From Demequina sp. NBRC 110054 (lineage in GTDB: Bacteria > Actinomycetota > Actinomycetes > Actinomycetales > Demequinaceae), in NCBI RefSeq assembly GCF_002090115.1, contig NZ_BBRK01000004.1, forward strand, positions 1,962,294 through 2,026,293: DNA of 64,000 nucleotides, in the 5' to 3' direction. Of the stretch, positions 26,815-35,816 are shown in pieces. The notes beneath the pieces are model-generated. The model was not told the origin of the DNA and ran no database searches. It worked only from the letters and a program-made list of their open reading frames with translations. Each line of letters begins with the position of its first letter. The stretch's first letter is position 1. The position numbers and the translations under genes were made by a program.

Positions 26815-28125
26815 ATGACCGATTCCATCCGCGTCACCGGCGGGCGGCCGCTCGAGGGCGAGATCACCGTCCGAGGCGCCAAGAACTTCGTCTCCAAGGC
26901 CATGGTCGCAGCACTGCTCGGCTCCACCACGTCGACGCTGCGCAACGTTCCCGACATCCGCGACGTGAAGGTCGTGTCGTCCCTCCTGCGCCTCCACGGC
27001 GTCGAGGTCGACTACGACGTCGAGTCCGGCGTCCTCAGCATGGACACGTCGGAGCTCCAGTTCGCCGACGCGATGCAGATCGCGACGCACGCGGGCTCGT
27101 CGCGCATCCCGATCCTGCTGTGCGGCCCGCTCCTGCACCGCCTCGGCGAGGCGGTCATCCCCGACCTCGGCGGCTGCCGCATCGGCGACCGGCCCATCGA
27201 CTTCCACCTCGAGATCCTGCGCAAGTTCGGCGCCGTGGTGACGGAGGCCGGAGACGGCCTGCACCTCACCGCCCCGAACGGGCTCAAGGGGATCCACCAC
27301 GAGCTCGCCTACCCGTCCGTCGGCGCGACCGAGCAGCTGCTGCTCACCGCGGTCATGGCCGAGGGCATCACGACGCTGCACAACATGGCGGTCGAGCCCG
27401 AGATCAAGGACCTGATCGACACGCTGCAGAAGATGGGCGCGATCATCTCGGTCGACACCGACCGCTCGGTCACGATCGAGGGCGTGCCGCAGCTGTTCGG
27501 CTACGACCACGTCTCGCTCACGGACCGCATCGAGGTCGGCTCGTGGGCCTGCGCGGCCCTCGCCACGGGCGGCGACATCATGGTCAAGGGCGCCCAGCAG
27601 CGCCACATGGGCATGTTCCTTAACGTGTTCCGCAAGGCGGGCGGCGAGTTCACCGTCACCCCCGACGGCATCCGCTTCCGCCACCCGGGCGGCGACCTCA
27701 ACCCGATCGCGATCCAGACCGACGTGCACCCGGGCTTCATGACCGACTGGCAGCAGCCGCTCGTCGTCGCGCTGACCCAGGCCACCGGCCTCAGCATCGT
27801 CCACGAGACCGTCTACGAGAACCGCTTCGGCTTCACCGAGGCGCTCGTCCAGATGGGCGCGCACGTGCAGCTGTACCGCGAGTGCCTCGGCGACAAGAAG
27901 TGCCGCTTCGGGCAGCGCAACTTCACCCACTCCGCGGTCATCTCCGGCCCGACGCCCCTCAAGGCGGCCGACATCGAGGTCCCCGACCTCCGCGGCGGCT
28001 TCTCGCACCTCATCGCCGCGCTCGCGGCCGAGGGCACCTCGACCGTGCGCGGCATCGGCATCATCGACCGCGGCTACGAGAGCTTCCGCGACAAGCTCGC
28101 CGCGCTCGGCGCGAGCGTGGAGTGA
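26815..28125 (+). CDS. murA: UDP-N-acetylglucosamine 1-carboxyvinyltransferase
   Basis: 436 residues. First committed step of peptidoglycan synthesis: transfers enolpyruvate from PEP to UDP-GlcNAc. RGAKNFVSKAM begins the domain; Cys121 in LGGCRIGDRP corresponds to the fosfomycin-reactive Cys of E. coli MurA (Cys115), so fosfomycin sensitivity at the target is expected. Start ATG at 26815, overlapping plsC at the other end (TGATG). Confidence 0.95.
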   Translation: MTDSIRVTGGRPLEGEITVRGAKNFVSKAMVAALLGSTTSTLRNVPDIRDVKVVSSLLRLHGVEVDYDVESGVLSMDTSELQFADAMQIATHAGSSRIPILLCGPLLHRLGEAVIPDLGGCRIGDRPIDFHLEILRKFGAVVTEAGDGLHLTAPNGLKGIHHELAYPSVGATEQLLLTAVMAEGITTLHNMAVEPEIKDLIDTLQKMGAIISVDTDRSVTIEGVPQLFGYDHVSLTDRIEVGSWACAALATGGDIMVKGAQQRHMGMFLNVFRKAGGEFTVTPDGIRFRHPGGDLNPIAIQTDVHPGFMTDWQQPLVVALTQATGLSIVHETVYENRFGFTEALVQMGAHVQLYRECLGDKKCRFGQRNFTHSAVISGPTPLKAADIEVPDLRGGFSHLIAALAAEGTSTVRGIGIIDRGYESFRDKLAALGASVE

Positions 28126-28847
28126 TGGCGACCCCCGAGACTCGCGGCTACAAGGCCGCGGCCTACTTCCTGCGCTCGATCTTCGGTCCCGCGACCCGCA
28201 AGGACTGGCACGGCGCCGAGAACCTGCCGAAGGACTCCGGCTTCATCGCCGTGTCCAACCACGTGAGCTACGCGGACCCGATCACGCTCGGGCACTTCCT
28301 GTACCTCAATGGGCATCCGCCCAGGTTCCTGGCCAAGTCGTCGCTGTTCGAGCTGCCGGTGATCGGCAAGGCGCTGCACGGCGTGGACCAGATCCCCGTC
28401 TACCGCGGCACGTCGCGCGCGAAGGACGCCGTCGACAAGGGCATCGAGGTCCTGCAGCGCGGCGACATGATCGCGATGTTCCCCGAGGGCACGCTGACCC
28501 GTGACCCCGACCTGTGGCCGATGGTCGCCCGCCCAGGCGCGGTGCGCATGGCCCTCGACGCGGGGGTGCCGATCATCCCCGTCGCCCAGTGGGGCGCGCA
28601 TCGCCTGCTCGCCCCGTACGGCAAGGTCTTCAAGCCGATCCCGCCCAAGACCATCACCGTGGTCGCCGGCCCGCCGATCGACCTGAGCGACATCGGCGAC
28701 AAGCGCGACGCGGAGACGCTGCGCGCGGCGACCGACCGCGTCACCGCGACGCTCACCGCGATGCTCGCCGACATCCGCGGCGAGGAGCCGCCCGCGATGC
28801 CGTGGGACATGCGCAAGGGCGGCCGCGTGTCGGGAGCCGACTCGTGA
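28125..28847 (+). CDS. plsC: 1-acylglycerol-3-phosphate acyltransferase
   Basis: 240 residues. NHVSYAD holds the catalytic HX4D (His46, Asp51) and FPEGT the substrate-binding motif. It makes phosphatidic acid. Overlaps murA and gpsA by one and four bases, linking cell-wall and phospholipid synthesis in one operon. Confidence 0.9.
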   Translation: MATPETRGYKAAAYFLRSIFGPATRKDWHGAENLPKDSGFIAVSNHVSYADPITLGHFLYLNGHPPRFLAKSSLFELPVIGKALHGVDQIPVYRGTSRAKDAVDKGIEVLQRGDMIAMFPEGTLTRDPDLWPMVARPGAVRMALDAGVPIIPVAQWGAHRLLAPYGKVFKPIPPKTITVVAGPPIDLSDIGDKRDAETLRAATDRVTATLTAMLADIRGEEPPAMPWDMRKGGRVSGADS

Positions 28848-29845
28848 CGCGCGCCGCAGTGCTCGGCGCAGGCGCCTGGGGCACGACCTTCGCCGCGGTG
28901 CTCGCGGACGCGGGCACCGACGTCACCCTGTGGGGCAGGGACGATGCGGCGGTCGCCCAGGTGCGGGACGAGCGTCGCAACGATCGTGCCCTCGCGGGGC
29001 TGCACCTGCCCGAGGGGATCCACGCGACGACGGACGCCGAGGAGGCGCTCGCGGACGCCGACATCGTCGCCGTCGCGCTGCCCTCGCAGCACGTGCGCGG
29101 CGTGATCTCTCCGTGGGCGTCCCTGCTGCCTTCCGGCGCGGTCGTGACCTCGCTCATGAAGGGCATCGAGCTCGGCACCCACCAGCGCATGACCCAGGTG
29201 CTCGCCGAGGCGTGGAGCCTTCCGGACGAGCGGATCACCGTCGTCTCGGGGCCGAACCTCGCGCGCGAGATCGCCGAGCGCCAGCCGACCGCCACGGTCG
29301 TCGCGGGCGCCGACTCCGCCGCCGCCGAGCTGGTCGCGGCCTCGACCGCATCGTCCTACTTCCGTCCCTACACGAACTCCGACGTCATCGGCGTCGAGCT
29401 CTCGGGCGCCTACAAGAACGTCATCGCGGTGAGCGTCGGCATCGCCGACGGCATGGGCTTCGGCCACAACACCACGGCGACCGTGATCACCCGCGGCCTC
29501 GCGGAGATCACGCGGCTGGGGCTCGCGCTCGGCGCGTCGCCCGAGACATTCTCGGGGCTCGCGGGCATGGGCGACCTCATCGCGACGTGCGCGTCGCCGC
29601 TGTCCCGCAACCACACGCTGGGATCCGCGATCGGCAAGGGCGCGACGCTCGACGAGGCGATCGCGACCACCGGAGGCACCGCCGAGGGCGTGAAGACCTC
29701 CCTGTCGATCCAGGAGCTCGCGCGCGAGAAGGGCGTCGATGTGCCGATCTGCGACGCGGTCGTCGCGATGATCCACGAGGGCGCCCCCAAGGAGGCCGTG
29801 CTCCAGGCGCTCGTGTCGCGGCCGCGCAAGGCCGAAGGGCAGTAG
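28844..29845 (+). CDS. gpsA: NAD(P)H-dependent glycerol-3-phosphate dehydrogenase
   Basis: 333 residues, GTG start overlapping the plsC stop. Rossmann loop GAGAWGTT at residues 8-15, KGIELGT, and ELSGAYKNVIAV with the catalytic lysine. Supplies sn-glycerol 3-phosphate for phospholipids. Confidence 0.95.
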   Translation: MTRAAVLGAGAWGTTFAAVLADAGTDVTLWGRDDAAVAQVRDERRNDRALAGLHLPEGIHATTDAEEALADADIVAVALPSQHVRGVISPWASLLPSGAVVTSLMKGIELGTHQRMTQVLAEAWSLPDERITVVSGPNLAREIAERQPTATVVAGADSAAAELVAASTASSYFRPYTNSDVIGVELSGAYKNVIAVSVGIADGMGFGHNTTATVITRGLAEITRLGLALGASPETFSGLAGMGDLIATCASPLSRNHTLGSAIGKGATLDEAIATTGGTAEGVKTSLSIQELAREKGVDVPICDAVVAMIHEGAPKEAVLQALVSRPRKAEGQ

Positions 29846-29876
29846 TGTCGGACCTGATCCTGACCGAAGGGACACG

Positions 29877-30968
29877 ATGAACCCCAAGCCGACCGTGGCC
29901 GTGCTGTTCGGCGGCCGTTCGTCCGAGCATGGGGTCTCGTGCGTGACCGCCGGCGGCGTGCTCGGCGCGATCGACCGCGACACCTACGACGTGGTCGCCA
30001 TCGGGATCACCCGCGACGGACGCTGGACGCTCGCCTCGACCGACGCCGCCGACTGGCGCATCGCCGACGGCGCGATGCCCTCGGTCGCGGATGAGGGTCC
30101 CACAGTGCTGCCTCCCGTCCGCGTCGGCTCGACCGAGTGGAGGCTCGACGACGGCGCGTCCGTGACGCCGCTCGGCACGATCGACGTGGTGTTCCCCGTG
30201 CTGCACGGGCCGTATGGCGAGGACGGCACGATCCAGGGCGCGCTCGAGCTCGTCGACGCGCGCTTCGTCGGCTCCGGCGTGCTCGCCTCCGCGGTCGGCA
30301 TGGACAAGCAGTTCATGAAGGCCTCGTTTGTCGACGCGGGCCTGCCCGTCGCGCCCGGCATCGTGCTGCGGCCGGGGGAGCCCGTCGCGCCCCGCATGCC
30401 CGAGCTAGAGAAGCTCGGCCTGCCGGTGTTCGTCAAGCCCGCGCGCGCCGGCTCCTCGATGGGCATCTCCAAGGTGACGTCGTGGGACGAGCTCGAGGCG
30501 GCGGTCGCGGACGCGGCCAAGCACGATCCGAAGGTGCTCGTCGAGGCCGGGATCGTGGGTCGCGAGATCGAGACCGCGGTGCTCGCCACGGGGACCGAGG
30601 TGAGGACGTCGCCCCAAGGCGAGATCGTCACCAAGGGAGACCACGCCTTCTACGACTTCGAGGCGAAGTACCTGGACGAGGGCAACGTGGAGCTGCTGTG
30701 CCCCACCGCGCTCGACCCGGGCGTGGCGGCGACGGTCGCGGACTTCGCGCGTCGCGCCTTCGTCGCGGTCGGTGCCGAGGGCCTCGCCCGCGTGGACTGC
30801 TTCGTCGGTCCCGACGGCTACGTGACGGTCAACGAGATCAACACCATGCCGGGCTTCACCACGACGAGCATGTACCCGCGCATGTGGGCCGCCGCGGGGA
30901 TCGCGTACCCGGCGCTCGTCGAGGCGCTGATCCAGGAGGCGCTCGCGAGGCCGCTCGGCCTGCGCTGA
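29877..30968 (+). CDS. ddl: D-alanine-D-alanine ligase
   Basis: 363 residues. FGGRSSEHGVS at the N-terminus, HGPYGEDGTIQG, then ATP-grasp motifs ending in VNEINTMPGFT. Joins two D-Ala for the peptidoglycan stem peptide. It lies 31 bases after gpsA and completes the envelope operon. Confidence 0.96.
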   Translation: MNPKPTVAVLFGGRSSEHGVSCVTAGGVLGAIDRDTYDVVAIGITRDGRWTLASTDAADWRIADGAMPSVADEGPTVLPPVRVGSTEWRLDDGASVTPLGTIDVVFPVLHGPYGEDGTIQGALELVDARFVGSGVLASAVGMDKQFMKASFVDAGLPVAPGIVLRPGEPVAPRMPELEKLGLPVFVKPARAGSSMGISKVTSWDELEAAVADAAKHDPKVLVEAGIVGREIETAVLATGTEVRTSPQGEIVTKGDHAFYDFEAKYLDEGNVELLCPTALDPGVAATVADFARRAFVAVGAEGLARVDCFVGPDGYVTVNEINTMPGFTTTSMYPRMWAAAGIAYPALVEALIQEALARPLGLR

Positions 30969-31106
30969 CGTCCGCGCCTGCACCCGTGGTGCCCCCTCTG
31001 CGGTGGCGCTGCGGCCGCAGTGCGCCGCACCGCTCGCGTCCATCGGCCCGCGCGCACCGAGCGCTAGGGTCGGAAGCGGAACCGCCACGACGTCGAAGGA
31101 GACCTC

Positions 31107-31775
31107 ATGCCCACGCTCGCCATCATCGGAGCCGGACCCAACCTCGGCGCCGCGGTCGCGCGCCGCTTCGGGCGAGAGGGCTTCTCCGTCGCCCTGATCT
31201 CCCGCGATCAGGAGAAGCTCGACGGCATCGCCGCCGAGCTGTCCAAGGACGGCACCACGGCCCGCGGCTACGCGGCCGACGTCCTCCAGCCGGCGCAGCT
31301 CGTGGGGGCCCTCGAGATGGCGGCCGCCGAGCTCGGGACCATCACCGCGCTCCAGTACAGCCCGCTGCCGTTCCGCAGCTTCCTCAACCCGGTGCTCGAC
31401 CTCACCCCGGAGCTCGCGACGCAGGCCTTCCAGTTCTCCGCGCTCGGTCTGATCCACGCGGCGCGCACCGTGCTGCCGGCGATGCGCGAGGCGGGGGAGG
31501 GATCGATCATCCTCATCAACGGCGGCACGTCGGTCAAGGCGCGCCACGGCTTCTCGGGCACCTCGGTCGCCTTCCCCGCGGAGAGCGCGTACGGCGAGAT
31601 GCTGCATGACGCGCTCGGCGTCGAGGGCATCGGCGTCCACCAGCTCGTGATCCCCGGCGCGATTCCGAAGCTCCGCTACACGATCGACGAGGTCGCGGAG
31701 AAGATCTGGCAGATCCACGCCGAGGGCGGGGACTACAGGACGATGCTGATCCCGCTCGATGAGGGCCGCGAGTAG
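31107..31775 (+). CDS. SDR-fold protein lacking the catalytic lysine
   Basis: 222 residues. IIGAGPNLGAAVARRFG is an SDR-like nucleotide loop, and NGGTS is the Ser strand. The active-site segment reads AESAYGEMLHDA, so Tyr has no Lys at +4. It may bind NAD(P) without classical SDR chemistry. Preceded by GAAGGAGACC at a good distance. Confidence 0.72.
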   Translation: MPTLAIIGAGPNLGAAVARRFGREGFSVALISRDQEKLDGIAAELSKDGTTARGYAADVLQPAQLVGALEMAAAELGTITALQYSPLPFRSFLNPVLDLTPELATQAFQFSALGLIHAARTVLPAMREAGEGSIILINGGTSVKARHGFSGTSVAFPAESAYGEMLHDALGVEGIGVHQLVIPGAIPKLRYTIDEVAEKIWQIHAEGGDYRTMLIPLDEGRE

Positions 31776-31858
31776 CGCTCGGGTCCGATTCGGCGCGGGT
31801 TCGGTTCAGCGCGGGTCGGCGCCTCTCTCGCCGGGAGTGCGACTCCCAGCGCCGCCCG

Positions 31859-32332
31859 TCAGGAGCAGGCGAGGCCGTTCGACGGCGCGAGCGCCGCGGG
31901 ACCCGACAGCTCCGCGAGCAGATCCCCGAGGGCCTCGTCGGCGCGCACCTTCGGGACGGTGACCTCGAGCGCGGGGGAGCGGCCGAAGGTCGTGGCGACC
32001 CATGCATCGTCCGTCTCCGTGAGGATCCAGTCCTGCGAGACGGTCGAGGTCTCGACCGCGAGGCACTCGTCGGTCGTGGGCCCGGGAGGCTCGACGCCGC
32101 AGCGCGCGACGATGACGCCCTCGTCGCCGCCCCAGGCCGCGGTCGCCTGCGAGGTGGTCGTGCGCTTGGCAAGGCCGCCGAGCTCGTCCGGGACCGCGAG
32201 CATCACGCGCGCGCAGTCGGGGTCGCCTGCGTACTCCGCGGGATCCACGGGGTACGGGGACGCGCAGCCCGCGAGGGCCGGCGCGAGGAGCGCAGCGAGG
32301 CCGAGCGCGGTCAGTCTCCGAGGCATGCCCAC
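31859..32332 (-). CDS. DUF3515 lipoprotein
   Basis: 157 residues with a signal peptide ending in the lipobox LAGC (about residue 23). DUF3515 lipoproteins commonly sit between ddl and thiL in actinobacteria, as here, though thiL is displaced 4.5 kb away. Function unknown; location points to envelope biology. Confidence 0.82.
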   Translation of the reverse strand: MGMPRRLTALGLAALLAPALAGCASPYPVDPAEYAGDPDCARVMLAVPDELGGLAKRTTTSQATAAWGGDEGVIVARCGVEPPGPTTDECLAVETSTVSQDWILTETDDAWVATTFGRSPALEVTVPKVRADEALGDLLAELSGPAALAPSNGLACS

Positions 32333-32373
32333 AGCCTAGGCGTCGCTAGGGTGGAGTCCTGACGAGGAGGAGC

Positions 32374-32877
32374 ATGCCGCACACCGAGAACCTGCTGTCT
32401 CCGCCCGCATGGGCCGAGCCCTTCGCCGAGTGGTACCGCCACTGGGCGGTCGCGGTCGTGCTCGGCGTCGCCACGATCGCCGTCTTCGGCTCCGTGTTCC
32501 GGGACGCCCCGCTGCTCATCGGTCTCGTGGCGATCGTGATGATCCCGGCCACGGTGCTCAACGCGTGGCTCGGCTACCAGGGGAGGGCCCTCGCCAAGGG
32601 GGAGGCGTCGGTGCTCCAGGCGCGCGTCGTCGATGACCGGCTCGAGCTGGGCGGCCTCGTCTCCCCGCTCGCGCGTCGCAAGTGGGCGTCGTTCAAGCCG
32701 GGCCTGCTGACGCTGACCCAGGCCGGGGCCACGCGCCAGGGTGCCGTGCTCTACGTGCTCTCCGATGGCGAGTCGGAGGTGCGCTTCCTGCACGACTCCG
32801 ACGTGACCGGCTCGCGTCTCAACACGGCGATGGAGCCGGCCCGCAGCCACGGCGCGCGCGTTGTCGTCGAGGGCTGA
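32374..32877 (+). CDS. Small membrane protein, unknown family
   Basis: 167 residues. Two membrane segments at about residues 25-42 and 48-66, then a roughly 95-residue cytoplasmic domain of alternating strands (VVDDRLELGGL ... ATRQGAVLYVLSDG), reminiscent of a small PH-like fold but not assigned. The MATE gene begins inside its last 17 bases. Confidence 0.65.
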   Translation: MPHTENLLSPPAWAEPFAEWYRHWAVAVVLGVATIAVFGSVFRDAPLLIGLVAIVMIPATVLNAWLGYQGRALAKGEASVLQARVVDDRLELGGLVSPLARRKWASFKPGLLTLTQAGATRQGAVLYVLSDGESEVRFLHDSDVTGSRLNTAMEPARSHGARVVVEG

Positions 32878-34237
32878 CCTGCTGCGGGGGCTCCCGCATC
32901 GGCGTGCCTTCTCGCTGGCCTGGCCGGCGATCCTCTCCAACATCACGGTGCCGCTCGTCGGCCTCGTGGACACCGCGATGCTCGGGCACTTCTCCGACGC
33001 GACCCATCTGGGCGCGGTCGCGATCGGTGCCACCGTCATCGGCGCGGTGACGTGGCTGCTGAACTTCCTGCGCTCGGGGACGACGTCCCTCGTGGGCCGT
33101 GCGCTCGGCGCCGGGCGGACCGACACCGCCGTCACGCATCTGCAGCGCTCGCTGCTCATGGCTCTCGCGCTCGGCCTCAGCATCGTCGTCGTGCAATGGG
33201 TGGCGGTGCCGCTCGCGATGTCGGTGCTCGCGCCCGAGGGCGACGTCCGCGCCTTCGCGACCGACTACGCGCTCATCCGCCTGCTCGCGGCACCCGCGAC
33301 GCTGCTGACGCTCGTCGCGAACGGCTGGTTCGTCGGGTCGGGGGATACGAAGCGACCGCTTGCCGTCGTCGCGACGGTGAACCTGCTCAACATCGGGCTC
33401 GACGTGGCGTTCGTCGCGGGGTTCGGCTGGGGCTCCCAGGGCGCCGCGGCCGCGTCCGCGATCGCCGAATGGGTCGGCGTGGTGGTCGCCGGGGTGCTGT
33501 GGTGGCGGGTCGCGCCCGCCCCGGTGCGCGAGGCGGTGCGCAGGTGGCGCGGCAAGGGTCTGCGGTCCGGTTGGGCCGGCGTGGTCAAGCTGAACAGCTG
33601 GCTCTTCGGGCGCACGGCGATCCTGTACGTCGTGCTGACGTTCGTGACGGCCTACGCGGGTCGCATCGGGGAGGACGTGCTCGCGGCCACGAGCGTGCTC
33701 ATGCAGTTCATGTACCTCGCGTCGTACGCCCAGGACGGCTACGCGCACGCGGCTGAGGCGATGGCGGCGCGTGAGGTCGGGCGCCGAGACGTACGCGAGT
33801 TCCATCGCGCGAACCTCGCGGCGGCCGTTCCCGCCGTCACCCTCGGCGCAATCTTCACGCTTCTCTACCTGGTCGCGCGGGATCCGCTCCTGGCCCTGAT
33901 GACCGATCTGCCCGCGGTGGCCGACACCGCGCGCGAGTACTTCCCGTGGGTGATCGCGCTGCCGCTGTTCAGCGCCTTCGCGTATCTCTTCGACGGCGTG
34001 TTCCTCGGGTCAGGCCATACGCGCGCGATGCTCGTGACCATGGCACTGTCCGCGGTGGTGGTGTTCTTCCCCGTCCTCGCGATCGGCGCCCTGTGGATCG
34101 GCGACGACCGCGGCCACGACCTGTGGCGCGCGTTCCTGCTGTTCAACGGCGCGCGCGGATTCTTCCTCGGGCTCGCCTACTGGCGCACGACCAGGCGCGG
34201 CGGCTGGCTCGAGCACGAGGAGCCGGCGCGGGTGTAG
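32861..34237 (+). CDS. MATE-family efflux transporter (DinF-like)
   Basis: 458 residues, 12 membrane segments. LAWPAILSNITVPLVGLVDTAMLGH is a typical MATE N-terminus, and LNFLRSGTTSLVGRALG follows. Exports organic cations or drugs using an ion gradient. Start is a TTG at 32861 that overlaps the preceding gene by 17 bases. Confidence 0.88.
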   Translation: MSSRADLLRGLPHRRAFSLAWPAILSNITVPLVGLVDTAMLGHFSDATHLGAVAIGATVIGAVTWLLNFLRSGTTSLVGRALGAGRTDTAVTHLQRSLLMALALGLSIVVVQWVAVPLAMSVLAPEGDVRAFATDYALIRLLAAPATLLTLVANGWFVGSGDTKRPLAVVATVNLLNIGLDVAFVAGFGWGSQGAAAASAIAEWVGVVVAGVLWWRVAPAPVREAVRRWRGKGLRSGWAGVVKLNSWLFGRTAILYVVLTFVTAYAGRIGEDVLAATSVLMQFMYLASYAQDGYAHAAEAMAAREVGRRDVREFHRANLAAAVPAVTLGAIFTLLYLVARDPLLALMTDLPAVADTAREYFPWVIALPLFSAFAYLFDGVFLGSGHTRAMLVTMALSAVVVFFPVLAIGALWIGDDRGHDLWRAFLLFNGARGFFLGLAYWRTTRRGGWLEHEEPARV

Positions 34238-34267
34238 GAGCGGTTGGCTCGCCCAAGGCTGGAGCGG

Positions 34268-34333
34268 TGTCAAGAAAACTTGACACAGTGTCCGCGCGAC
34301 CTTACTTTGGAGATGTCAGAGATCTTTGACATC
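34268..34333 (+). promoter_or_regulatory. Promoter with two inverted repeats for the membrane protein-XRE operon
   Basis: -35 TTGACA (34280-34285), 17-base spacer, -10 TACTTT (34303-34308). The -35 lies inside TGTCAAG-AAAA-CTTGACA (34268-34285). A second repeat, GATGTCA-N8-TGACATC (34312-34333), follows the -10. Both share TGTCA/TGACA arms, so binding by the XRE regulator encoded downstream would block transcription. Confidence 0.7.
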
Positions 34334-34347
34334 CCGAGGAGGTGACG

Positions 34348-34794
34348 ATGTCCATGCAGCAGCGCACCGTCTGGGCCTCGCTGATCGCGTTCGTCGTGGT
34401 CGGCCTGGTCTACGCCGCCGTGATGATCCCGCGCATGATCGGCTCCGAGCCCAGCGAGATCAGCTGGGTCTGGCCGATGGCCATCGCGATGGGCTCGATC
34501 GTCGTCGTGATCATCGCCGGGGTGATCGTCTCCACGATCAGCGGCGCCATCTCCGCCACCGTCCGCGGCGAGGAGCCCGAGTTCGAGGAGGGCGACGAGC
34601 GCGACAAGGTGATCGAGAACTTCGGCAACGCCAAGGGCCTGTCGATCGCGTCCTTCGGGTCGCTCGGCGCGATCATCCTGGCCATGAACGACGTGGATCC
34701 GTTCTGGATCGCGCAGCTGCTCTTCGCCGTCGGCCTGCTCGGCGGCATCGTCGGCGCGGCGCTCAAGCTCCGCGCCTACTCGCGGGGGCTGTGA
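34348..34794 (+). CDS. Small multi-span membrane protein
   Basis: 148 residues; start ATG at 34348 set by AGGAGG five bases before it. Membrane segments near residues 10-28, 45-65, 100-115 and 120-138, separated by an acidic loop ([13 protein letters not shown]). It is the kind of DUF2178-like protein found cotranscribed with small XRE regulators. Stop overlaps the next start (TGATG). Confidence 0.72.
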   Translation: MSMQQRTVWASLIAFVVVGLVYAAVMIPRMIGSEPSEISWVWPMAIAMGSIVVVIIAGVIVSTISGAISATVRGEEPEFEEGDERDKVIENFGNAKGLSIASFGSLGAIILAMNDVDPFWIAQLLFAVGLLGGIVGAALKLRAYSRGL

Positions 34795-35021
34795 TGCCCC
34801 GCTCCACGAAGGTCACCAACGACATCCGCACGCTGCGCTTCATGCACGGCGAGATGACGCAGGCCGCGCTCGCGAAGAGCGTCGGCGTCACGCGTCAGAC
34901 CATCATCGCGATCGAGCAGGGCAAGTACTCTCCCTCGCTCGAGGTCGCGTTCCAGATCGCGCGGGTCTTCGGCGTCCCGCTCGAGCGAGTCTTCAGCTAC
35001 GCCGACGACGCCGACGCCTGA
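34794..35021 (+). CDS. Small XRE-family HTH regulator
   Basis: 75 residues, almost only the helix-turn-helix ([28 protein letters not shown]). Translationally coupled to the membrane protein gene. It probably represses its own promoter through the inverted repeats at 34268-34333. Confidence 0.88.
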   Translation: MPRSTKVTNDIRTLRFMHGEMTQAALAKSVGVTRQTIIAIEQGKYSPSLEVAFQIARVFGVPLERVFSYADDADA

Positions 35022-35051
35022 GAAGCGGCGGACGCCAAAGGGGGAAAGACC

Positions 35052-35816
35052 ATGACCGCTGTTGATGTTGTCGCGCCCGAAAGGGCCGGCCTGACCGATG
35101 CGACGCGCCGCACCGCGCGCGTCACCGGAGCCTGGTACCTGGGGCTCGCGCTCACGGGGATGCTCGGGTTCCTGCTCCTGCGCCCGATGTTCGCGGGCGA
35201 CGACGGAGTCGAAACCGCCATCAACCTCACCGACATCCCGCTGCGCACGCTCGTGTTCTTGGGGCTGGAGCTCGGCGTCGTCGCGACGCAGGCGCTCGCC
35301 GCCGTCTACTTCTACAAGCTCTTTCGGGGCCTCAACCCTGTGGCCGCCTGGGCCACGGCGGCGTTCGGCATGGCCAACGCGCTCGCGATCCTCGGCTCTG
35401 CCGCGATGCTCGTGACCGCCACCGCGGTAGCGGACGATGCGACGCTCGCCCCGGGAGGTGACGTCTGGTCGACCGTCGCTCTCCTGTGGGAATCGGCCGA
35501 CGCGTTCTGGGCTGTGGGCGCGCTGTTCTTCGGGCTGTGGCTCATCCCCATGGGGCACGTCGCGAAGACCTCGGGACGCTTCCCCTCCGTGCTCGGATGG
35601 CTGCTGATCGTCGGCGGCGCGGGCTACGTCTTGAGCGCCTTCCTCGGCCTCGTCGAGGGCGCCGTGCCCTCCTGGATCGTCGAAGCGGTCGCCATGCCCG
35701 CGACCGTCGCGGAGTTCTGGATGATCGGCTACCTCTTGATCGTGGGGATCCGGCCCGACGTGAGCGTCCCCGCCCCCATCCCGAGCCAGGCCAAGACCGA
35801 GGAGGTGGCCCGATGA
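35052..35816 (+). CDS. DUF4386 membrane protein
   Basis: 254 residues, about six membrane segments, opening with TARVTGAWYLGLALTGMLGF, typical of DUF4386. Function unknown. RBS GGGGGAAAG. The next gene overlaps its stop (ATGA). Confidence 0.8.
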   Translation: MTAVDVVAPERAGLTDATRRTARVTGAWYLGLALTGMLGFLLLRPMFAGDDGVETAINLTDIPLRTLVFLGLELGVVATQALAAVYFYKLFRGLNPVAAWATAAFGMANALAILGSAAMLVTATAVADDATLAPGGDVWSTVALLWESADAFWAVGALFFGLWLIPMGHVAKTSGRFPSVLGWLLIVGGAGYVLSAFLGLVEGAVPSWIVEAVAMPATVAEFWMIGYLLIVGIRPDVSVPAPIPSQAKTEEVAR

